5,125 bases of DNA from Fidelibacterota bacterium REDSEA-S14_B6. GTDB taxonomy: Bacteria > Fidelibacterota > Marinisomatia > Marinisomatales > S15-B10. Where the stretch lies: NCBI GenBank assembly GCA_001626655.1, contig LUOC01000090.1:6297-11421 (forward strand), given 5' to 3'. Shown here piece after piece: positions 1 to 4,823 of this stretch. A model generated the notes under the pieces. It ran no database searches. It saw only the letters and a program-made list of their open reading frames with translations, and had not been told where the DNA came from. Numbering within the stretch: the stretch's first letter is position 1; every line of letters starts with the position of its first letter. The position numbers and the translations under genes are program-made.

Positions 1-2
1 AA

Positions 3-2030
3 GTAGGGCTTCCGCCTGAGGACATCATTTTTGATCCAAACATTTTTGCCGTGGCCACGGGGATCGAGGAGCACAACGAATACGCCCTCGCCTACATTGA
101 GGCGGCACGGATTCTCAAGGAGACACTCCCGGGCATCCATGTGAGCGGCGGCGTCAGCAACCTGTCCTTTTCCTTCAGGGGGAACAACGCCGTCCGGGAG
201 GCGATGCATTCGGCGTTCCTCTACCACGCCATTCAGGCAGGGATGGACATGGGGATTGTCAACGCCGGCCAGCTTGCGATCTACGACGATATCGAAACAA
301 CCCTCCGGGACGCCATCGAGGATGTGCTGTTTAATCTCAGGGAAGACGCCACCGATCGGCTAGTGGAGTTGGCGGAGACCTTTCGTGGCGCCGGGAAGAA
401 GCGGGTGGTGGACCTCTCCTGGAGAGAGGCGTCGGTCGAAAAGCGGCTCCAGCACGCCCTCGTAGAGGGGATCGTGGACTATGTGGAACAGGATACGGAG
501 GAGGCGCGCCAGAAGTTCGATCGGCCCATCGAGGTGATTGAAGGTCCCCTCATGGACGGCATGAATGTGGTGGGCGACCTCTTCGGCTCGGGCAGAATGT
601 TTCTTCCGCAGGTGGTAAAATCGGCGCGGGTGATGAAGAATGCGGTCGCTTACCTGGTTCCGTTCATTGAAAAAGAGAAGGACGAGCTGGGCCTGACAGG
701 CCGGCCCAACGGCAAGATCGTCCTCGCCACCGTGAAGGGGGACGTCCACGACATCGGTAAGAATATCGTCGGCGTTGTCCTCGGGTGTAACGGCTACGAT
801 GTGATCGACCTCGGCGTCATGGTGCCGTCGGACAAGATTCTCGCTACGGCGAAGGAGGAGGACGCAGACATCATCGGTCTCTCCGGACTCATTACGCCGA
901 GTCTCGATGAGATGGTCCACGTGGCGGAGGAGATGGAGCGGCTGGAGTTTGAGATGCCTCTTCTCATCGGCGGGGCTACCACGTCCCGGACACATACGGC
1001 TGTCAAGATTGAGGAGAACTACTCAGGACCGACCATTCATGTATTAGACGCCTCCCGCTGTGTCGGTGTGGTGAGCAAACTGATGAGAGCCGATGAGAAA
1101 GAAACTTTAGTCGAAGAGCACAGAACCGAGTACCGCAAGATTCGCGAACAGCGGGGTGATGGAAGGAAGGTAAAGCAGCTTACCATCGAGCAGGCGCGGG
1201 AGCGGAGGTTCACCTCCGATTGGACTGACTATCAAACTCCAAGACCCAAGATTCAAGAACCAAGCGTGTTCGGTGATTATTCTCTTGAGGAATTAGTGGA
1301 CTATATCGACTGGTCGCCGTTTTTTCACGCGTGGGAGTTGAAGGGGAAGTATCCTGCGATCCTCGAGAGCGAGAAGTACGCCGCCGAGGCGACGAAGCTG
1401 TTTGAAGACGGCCGGGCGATGCTGGAGAGAATTGTGTCCGGCAAGCTTATCTCGGCGGAGGGGGTGACGGCCGTTTTCCCGGCCCGTGCTGAGGATGAGA
1501 CTGTTTTTGTCGGTGACACCCAATTTCACTTTCCGCGCCAGCTAGTGGACAAGGGAAGCGATGGAATCAATTACAGCCTTGCGGACTTCATCGCGCCCGA
1601 AGACGACTGGCTTGGCCTCTTTGCGGTGACGTCAGGGCACGGCGTGGATCAACTGGCGAAAAAGTTTGAAACGGACAACGACGACTACAGCGCTATCATG
1701 GTAAAGGTGCTGGCGGACCGACTGGCGGAGGCGTTCGCCGAGCGGCTCCATGAAAGGGTGAGGAAGGAGATCTGGGGCTACGATTCAGATGAAGAATTGA
1801 ACAATGAGGAATTGATAAAAGAGGAATATAGAGGGATTCGTCCCGCGCCGGGATATCCCGCCTGCCCCGGGCACGAAGAGAAAGATACAATCTGGAAACT
1901 GCTGAATGTTGAAGAGAGTGTGGGAATCTCCCTCACCGAAACGAGGGCCATGTTCCCTGCGGCGTCCATTTGCGGATGGTATTTTTCTCATCCGGAATCG
2001 TGCTATTTCAGCGTGAAGCGGTCAGATTGA
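3..2030 (+). CDS. metH: Methionine synthase, cobalamin-dependent (3' part, 5' end outside window)
   Basis: Cytoplasmic enzyme that moves the methyl group of 5-methyltetrahydrofolate to homocysteine through cobalamin. The frame is open from the left edge, and 675 residues are visible (numbered here from the codon at base 3). Residues 1 to ~105 are the end of the pterin-binding barrel (PEDIIFDPNIF, ATGIEEHNEYA). Residues ~137-225 are the helical cap, starting near DLSWREASVEKRL. Residues ~237-360 are the Rossmann B12 domain with the cobalt-ligand motif DVHDIG (247-252, His249), LSGLITPS (293-300) and GGATTS (323-328). From ~395 on comes the AdoMet reactivation domain with DYIDWSPFF and RPAPGYPACP (Arg613 onward). 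Identity is certain. The homocysteine-binding N-terminal half is off the window. Oddity: the protein ends four residues after SHPESCYFSV, whereas from memory the E. coli enzyme runs about 35 residues further; none of the three forward frames restores that tail. Confidence 0.97.
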   Translation, partial: VGLPPEDIIFDPNIFAVATGIEEHNEYALAYIEAARILKETLPGIHVSGGVSNLSFSFRGNNAVREAMHSAFLYHAIQAGMDMGIVNAGQLAIYDDIETTLRDAIEDVLFNLREDATDRLVELAETFRGAGKKRVVDLSWREASVEKRLQHALVEGIVDYVEQDTEEARQKFDRPIEVIEGPLMDGMNVVGDLFGSGRMFLPQVVKSARVMKNAVAYLVPFIEKEKDELGLTGRPNGKIVLATVKGDVHDIGKNIVGVVLGCNGYDVIDLGVMVPSDKILATAKEEDADIIGLSGLITPSLDEMVHVAEEMERLEFEMPLLIGGATTSRTHTAVKIEENYSGPTIHVLDASRCVGVVSKLMRADEKETLVEEHRTEYRKIREQRGDGRKVKQLTIEQARERRFTSDWTDYQTPRPKIQEPSVFGDYSLEELVDYIDWSPFFHAWELKGKYPAILESEKYAAEATKLFEDGRAMLERIVSGKLISAEGVTAVFPARAEDETVFVGDTQFHFPRQLVDKGSDGINYSLADFIAPEDDWLGLFAVTSGHGVDQLAKKFETDNDDYSAIMVKVLADRLAEAFAERLHERVRKEIWGYDSDEELNNEELIKEEYRGIRPAPGYPACPGHEEKDTIWKLLNVEESVGISLTETRAMFPAASICGWYFSHPESCYFSVKRSD
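1233..1267 (+). repeat. Five-unit 7-bp tandem repeat inside metH
   Basis: Five consecutive heptamers start with CAA: CAAACTC, CAAGACC, CAAGATT, CAAGAAC and CAAGCGT, consensus CAAGANN. They encode the segment around QTPRPKIQEPSV (residues ~411-422 of the visible MetH), in the linker between the B12 domain and the reactivation domain. Seven is not a multiple of three, so the protein shows no matching repeat. The linker length looks normal for MetH, so either the repeat was absorbed without changing length or the pattern is chance. Confidence 0.5.
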
Positions 2031-2065
2031 GCGCTGCGTCACCCTCCGCCAGCATTCCCCGATAG

Positions 2066-2191
2066 AAGATAGAGAATCTCTCGCTGGGCGACTCCACAAC
2101 CGCTAGAGAAATGTGGGAGCGAGGGCTGGAGATCGATCCCAAGAACGGCTGGATCAAACATCAGCTTATGCCCGAGCTCGGCAACAAGTAG
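2066..2191 (+). pseudogene. Decayed C-terminal remnant of a TPR-like protein
   Basis: The frame ending at the TAG at 2189-2191 has no proper start; a TAG lies in frame at 2063. It reads NLSLGDSTTAREMWERGLEIDPKNGWIKHQL and on to the stop. LGD-x(n)-A-x(2)-MWERGLEIDPKN closely resembles helix B of one TPR unit and the start of the next (usual form: LGDxxxAxxxYEKALELDPxN), and such a unit often closes TPR-tailed hydrolases. Just upstream another frame (1) gives IEDRESLA, which could be the preceding helix A shifted by an indel. I read this as the eroded end of a lost gene; a function cannot be assigned. It fills most of the 221-bp gap between metH and the cysQ-like gene. Confidence 0.4.
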
Positions 2192-2251
2192 GCAGCTCAG
2201 TACCGTCAGATTTGGCTCTCCTTTGTTGGGGCTCTTGTCTAATTTTGAGGC

Positions 2252-3046
2252 ATGAATCGAGAGCTCGAAGCCGCTACAAACGCCACCCTTGAGGCGGGGA
2301 AGTTACTCCTCGATTTCTACGATACCGATTACACCGTAGATGACAAGGGGACATCTCCCATGTATTCAGGATCGAATCCTGTCACGGATGCCGATCGTGC
2401 TGCCGATACCTACTTGCGAGAGACCCTGACCGGAGAGTTCCCGGACTACGGCTGGTTTTCTGAAGAGACGAAGGACTCGCCGGAGCGGTTGTCCAAGGAG
2501 AGGGTCTGGATCGTCGATCCCCTCGACGGGACGAAAGAATTCATTGAGAAAGAGCCCATGTGGGTGGTGAGTGTCGCCCTTGTGGAAGACCACGAACCGG
2601 TGCTGGGCATCCTTTACAATCCTCTCAAGGAAGAACTTTTTACCGCTGTGAAAGGAGGGGGCGCAAAGCTGAACGGAGAAGCTGTGACCTGCTCCTCCAT
2701 GACTGACCCTTCGGAGATGGTCATCCTTAACAGCAGGACGGAGACGCGGGACGGTCTGTGGCTCCCGTTCAAGGGGGAGTTCAAAGAGCTGATGGGTGTA
2801 GGGAGTGTGGCCTACAAGCTGGGACTCACTGCTGCTGCGCGGGCGGATGTTTTCGCAACCCTCCGTCCCAAGAATGAGTGGGATGTCTGCGCCGGCCACT
2901 GTATCCTAAACGAGGCCGGTGGAACCATGATCGACCTGAATGGGAATGAACCAACGTACAATAACGAGAATACGCTCTTCTCTCCGGGGCTCGTGGCGGG
3001 GAATCCCAAAGCGGTTCAGAATACGCTGAGTGTGTTAACGTGTTAA
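2252..3046 (+). CDS. cysQ: 3'(2'),5'-bisphosphate nucleotidase CysQ-like (inositol monophosphatase superfamily)
   Basis: Soluble Mg2+/Li+-type phosphatase of 264 residues, usual family length (~250-270). In CysQ the substrate is 3'-phosphoadenosine 5'-phosphate, the by-product of sulfate assimilation, which is cleaved to AMP and phosphate. The fold's metal-site motifs are all present: VTDADR (44-49), SEE (70-72, equivalent to the GEE of inositol monophosphatase), WIVDPLDGTKEFI (86-98, ligands Asp89 and Asp92), GSVAYKLGLTA (184-194) and WDVCAGHCILNEAGG (210-224, Asp211). DPLDGTKEFI, with Lys-Glu-Phe after the DGT, favours CysQ over inositol-1-phosphatase or HisN, but specificity within this superfamily is not certain from motifs. 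ATG at 2252 is the only sensible start; a GAGG lies just one base upstream, too near to be a good Shine-Dalgarno. The last codons and the stop (3044-3046) lie inside the 8-bp repeat array, so the C-terminal VLTC is repeat-encoded. Confidence 0.88.
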   Translation: MNRELEAATNATLEAGKLLLDFYDTDYTVDDKGTSPMYSGSNPVTDADRAADTYLRETLTGEFPDYGWFSEETKDSPERLSKERVWIVDPLDGTKEFIEKEPMWVVSVALVEDHEPVLGILYNPLKEELFTAVKGGGAKLNGEAVTCSSMTDPSEMVILNSRTETRDGLWLPFKGEFKELMGVGSVAYKLGLTAAARADVFATLRPKNEWDVCAGHCILNEAGGTMIDLNGNEPTYNNENTLFSPGLVAGNPKAVQNTLSVLTC

Positions 3047-3161
3047 AGTGCTAATGTGTCCAGGTGCTCAAGTGCTGACCTGTTTGAATGTTGGAGTGTT
3101 GATTGCGGAAAATAACTGTGGGCACCGACTTCGACACTTGAACACGCAAACACTTAAACAC
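3032..3161. repeat. Paired inverted 8-bp-period repeat arrays, cysQ-thyX spacer
   Basis: Left arm 3032-3103: nine exact-period octamers, for example GTGTTAAC, GTGTTAAA, GTGCTAAT, GTGCTCAA, GTGCTGAC and GTGTTGAT, consensus GTGYTNAN, with no slip in spacing over 72 bp. Core 3104-3129 is unrelated sequence. Right arm 3130-3161: four octamers of the same family on the opposite strand (read on the minus strand from 3161: GTGTTTAA, GTGTTTGC, GTGTTCAA, GTGTCGAA). The left arm starts inside the cysQ-like gene and supplies its stop codon; the right arm ends 23 bp before the thyX ATG. Arms can pair in several registers, so a hairpin acting as terminator or mRNA-end structure is possible but unproven. 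Confidence 0.85.
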
Positions 3162-3184
3162 CATGAATCTGAGGCTGATAAGCA

Positions 3185-3583
3185 ATGAGTACCGGTGAAC
3201 TTCCCGAAGGGGCAATCCGTTGTTTAGATAAGGGATTTGTTCGTCTTGTCGATTCTATGGGAGGAGATGACGCCATTGTACAGGCGGCTAGGGTCAGCTA
3301 CGGCAAGGGGACGCGGAAAGTGAGCCAGGACAAAGGGCTCATCCGTTACCTCATGCGCCACCGCCACACCACGCCATTTGAAATGGTGGAATTCAAGTTC
3401 CACTGCAAGATACCCATTTTTGTGGCCCGACAATGGGTTCGGCACCGTACCGCCAATATTAATGAATATTCATTACGCTACTCAGAAGCTCGAGACGAGT
3501 TTTATTATCCCTGTCTCTTATACACATCTTCTACACCGAATGGTACTGGAAAAATGACCTCCACAACCTCCTCCATTTCATAG
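3185..3583 (+). CDS. thyX: FAD-dependent thymidylate synthase, N-terminal part (interrupted; genuine to ~3510)
   Basis: ThyX makes dTMP from dUMP using 5,10-methylene-THF and reduced FAD, in place of ThyA. The first ~108 residues are clear ThyX: LDKGFVRLVDSMGGDDAIVQAARVSYG (14-40), an HxTPFE segment (61-66), PIFVARQWVRHR (77-88) and the signature RHRX7S (Arg86-His87-Arg88 to Ser96), then NEYSLRYSEARDEFYYP. The start at ATG 3185 is supported by a GAGG at 3171-3174, ten bases upstream. From base 3511 the frame runs through a 19-bp Tn5 mosaic-end sequence, and the rest of the reading frame (CLLYTSSTPNG... to the stop at 3581-3583) is a wrong-frame artefact. The remainder of the enzyme resumes in another frame at ~3530. 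The break is most likely technical, so the real genome probably has an intact thyX. Confidence 0.9.
   Translation: MSTGELPEGAIRCLDKGFVRLVDSMGGDDAIVQAARVSYGKGTRKVSQDKGLIRYLMRHRHTTPFEMVEFKFHCKIPIFVARQWVRHRTANINEYSLRYSEARDEFYYPCLLYTSSTPNGTGKMTSTTSSIS
3511..3529 (+). other. Synthetic Tn5/Nextera mosaic-end sequence (library artefact)
   Basis: The 19 bases CTGTCTCTTATACACATCT are an exact match to the engineered Tn5 mosaic end used in tagmentation libraries, in the orientation seen when a read passes from insert into adapter. The natural Tn5 outside and inside ends differ from it at several positions. It sits exactly where thyX homology breaks. No matching 9-bp target duplication flanks it (left ttattatcc, right tctacaccg), and no transposon body is present. 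I infer a chimeric join through untrimmed adapter. Confidence 0.95.
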
Positions 3584-3981
3584 GCCTACGTTCCGACCCC
3601 CATGCTCAGTACGAAATTCGTGTCTATTCGGACGCAATGGCGACCTTTGTGAAGCAAGTGGCGCCCATCGCCTGGGAGGCGCATCAGGACTATGTGGTGA
3701 ACGGTCTGAGGTTCTCCCACGTTGAGCAGAGCCTGCTGGAGCGGCGACTGCCTGACAGGGTGATTGACGATGTGCTTGAAGATGTGGCCTACGGTATCAC
3801 GGCGACCCTCCACGAGAATAAGCCGAGGGAGGATGGCGAGTTGTTTGTGCTCTACCAGAAACAGGGCGGCGGCGATGAAGAGACCGATTTTCGGCTGAAG
3901 TGGGAATCGGGGGAGATTAAAACGGGCAACGTACGGGAGATGCGGGAGTTCAGGGATAAACTGGCATCCTTGAGAGAATAA
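3530..3981 (+). CDS. thyX: FAD-dependent thymidylate synthase, C-terminal part (5' end lost at chimeric junction)
   Basis: The frame resumes directly after the mosaic end with FYTEWYWKNDLHNLLHFIGLR and then the conserved SDPHAQYEI segment (LRSDPHAQYEI encoded at 3586-3618), the second ThyX signature that helps bind dUMP and FAD. An internal ATG at 3637 would begin inside this conserved domain, so a separate gene starting there is not credible. Compared with ThyX proteins known to me, roughly 50-80 residues are missing between EFYYP and FYTEW, including the conserved R-E-x-A-R-x-x-LP region needed for activity. The part after HAQYEI is about 125 residues, longer than the usual ~45-60, with a hydrophilic stretch (around DGELFVLYQKQGGGDEETDF) before a final charged helix, GNVREMREFRDKLASLRE. 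The stop is followed after 3 bp by an 8-bp repeat array. Confidence 0.88.
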
Positions 3982-3984
3982 GAT

Positions 3985-4071
3985 GTGTTTAAGTGTTCGA
4001 GTGTTTGTGTGATAATGTGCTGATTTGGTTATGGAGGGATCGGGCGCGACGGTACGTGAACACTTGAACAC
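3985..4071. repeat. Paired inverted 8-bp-period repeat arrays, thyX-radC spacer
   Basis: Left arm 3985-4024: five octamers in exact register (GTGTTTAA, GTGTTCGA, GTGTTTGT, GTGATAAT, GTGCTGAT), with a sixth, poor copy to 4032. Core 4033-4055 is unrelated and GC-rich. Right arm 4056-4071: two inverted octamers, read on the minus strand as GTGTTCAA then GTGTTCAC. In RNA, GUGUUUAAGUGUUC at 3985-3998 can pair with GAACACUUGAACAC at 4058-4071 over 14 bp with one G-U wobble. Architecture and unit match the cysQ-thyX spacer, so both are copies of one repeat type. It may act as a terminator-like or stability hairpin; there is no T-tract. Confidence 0.85.
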
Positions 4072-4080
4072 ATTCTTAAC

Positions 4081-4761
4081 GTGAACATTTTGAGGGATAA
4101 GGAGGGGCATCGCCAGCGGTTGAGGGACCGCTTTCTGAAAGGAGGGTTGGAGGGCTTCCACGATTACGAAATTATCGAACTTCTTCTCACGCTGGGAACC
4201 CCCCGGAAAGACTGCAAGTCGGCGGCAAAGTCTGCGCTGAAAAGCTTCGGCTCCTTGCGGGGCGTTCTGGAGGCGAGTCCGGAGGAGCTTTGGCAAATCG
4301 AGGGGATCGGCCCCAACAACGTATTCGGCCTGAAAGTGGCGCAGGCGGTGGCGAGGCGCTACCTCGCTGACAGAGTGCTGGACTCCGACTTCATCCGTTC
4401 TTCGGACGAAGTGATGGAATACCTTCAGCACAATCTGAGGGACAGGGGGCGAGAGGTGTTCATTGTGATCTATCTGAACGGGCGAAATCAGGTGATGGCC
4501 ATGGAGGAGCTGTTTGTAGGAACCCTCTCCACGTCAGCCGTCTATCCCCGGGAGGGGGTGGAGCGGATTCTGAAGCACAAAGCGGCGGCGGTGATTTTCG
4601 CCCACAACCACCCGAGCGGGAGTCCTACGCCGAGCGCGGATGACCACGCCATCACAAAGAAGCTGAAAGAAGCGACGGCCGCCATCGACGTCTCTGTGCA
4701 CGATCACATCATCATAGCCGGGAACGAAGTTTACTCTCTCGCTGATCACGGGTTGTTGTAG
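4081..4761 (+). CDS. radC: RadC family protein (JAB/JAMM domain)
   Basis: A 226-residue protein, full length for RadC (~220-230). N-terminal helical part: GHRQRLRDRFLKGGLEGFHDYEIIELLL (9-36), then PRKD (41-44). A helix-hairpin-helix-like turn WQIEGIGPNNVFGLKVAQAV lies at 71-90. The C-terminal JAB/JAMM metal-binding domain (~105-226) carries Glu142/Glu143 and the motif AHNHPSGSPTPSADD (174-188: His175, His177, Asp188). The family was named for DNA repair in E. coli, but that role has been withdrawn there; JAMM domains are metal-dependent hydrolases, and the true substrate is unknown. GTG 4081 is the first in-frame start after the TGA at 4057; TTG 4090 is an alternative. Neither has a Shine-Dalgarno, because the upstream bases are the inverted repeat array. 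Both lie before the conserved GHRxRLR, so the product changes little. Confidence 0.94.
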   Translation: MNILRDKEGHRQRLRDRFLKGGLEGFHDYEIIELLLTLGTPRKDCKSAAKSALKSFGSLRGVLEASPEELWQIEGIGPNNVFGLKVAQAVARRYLADRVLDSDFIRSSDEVMEYLQHNLRDRGREVFIVIYLNGRNQVMAMEELFVGTLSTSAVYPREGVERILKHKAAAVIFAHNHPSGSPTPSADDHAITKKLKEATAAIDVSVHDHIIIAGNEVYSLADHGLL

Positions 4762-4787
4762 CCGCAGAGCCACAAAGGAGACAGAGA
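4762..4787 (+). repeat. Short purine-rich CA/AG repeat after the radC stop
   Basis: Directly after the TAG of radC come CCGCAGAG, CCACAAAG and GAGACAGA, three degenerate units of about 8 bp. The run resembles the CACAGAG-type short repeats found between genes in many environmental bacteria (recognised from memory, not searched). It is too short to be sure it is not chance. Confidence 0.4.
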
Positions 4788-4811
4788 ATGATGGTATGCC
4801 AAGAGGTCTAG
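4774..4811 (+). promoter_or_regulatory. Strong Shine-Dalgarno driving an 8-codon minicistron
   Basis: AAAGGAG at 4774-4780 is the best ribosome binding site in the window and stands seven bases before ATG 4788. The frame it opens reads MMVCQEV and stops at TAG 4809-4811. It is in the same frame as the downstream flavoprotein, whose next ATG is at 4824. It may be a leader minicistron, a nonsense change (or sequence error) near the true N-terminus, or an accident of the purine-rich repeat it overlaps. Confidence 0.35.
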
Positions 4812-4823
4812 TCTCGGATTTCT

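Noticed and set aside
360..995. 211-codon minus-strand open frame inside metH
   Set aside because: Antisense shadow of the strongly conserved cap and B12 domains; His/Arg-rich translation typical of reversed GC-rich coding sequence.
1790..1836. AT-rich, repeat-like stretch near the end of metH (gaattgaacaatgaggaattg)
   Set aside because: It encodes the well-conserved LNNEELIKEEYRGIRPAPGYP region in normal register; no consistent period was found.
2366..2899. 177-codon minus-strand open frame inside the cysQ-like gene
   Set aside because: Antisense shadow of a complete, motif-bearing phosphatase gene; no domain of its own.
3032..3161. CRISPR array
   Set aside because: Units are only 8 bp with no unique spacers between them, and orientation flips across the core; this is a tandem/inverted repeat, not repeat-spacer architecture.
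3460..3475. Perfect 16-bp palindrome TAATGAATATTCATTA
   Set aside because: It lies in the thyX codons for the conserved NEYSL motif; the residues explain the bases and there is no sign of an operator inside the gene.
3511..3529. Natural Tn5/IS50 insertion scar in thyX
   Set aside because: The 19-mer is the engineered mosaic end, not a natural IS50 outside or inside end; there is no second end, no element body and no 9-bp target duplication.
3637..3981. Separate small gene starting at ATG 3637
   Set aside because: The same frame upstream to 3530 encodes conserved ThyX sequence (FYTEWYW, LRSDPHAQYEI), so this ATG is internal to thyX.
3586..4431. Long open frame of 281 codons on the minus strand across thyX 3' part, the repeat spacer and radC 5' part
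   Set aside because: It overlaps two clearly coding genes in antisense, crosses the repeat arrays, and its translation shows no recognisable domain.
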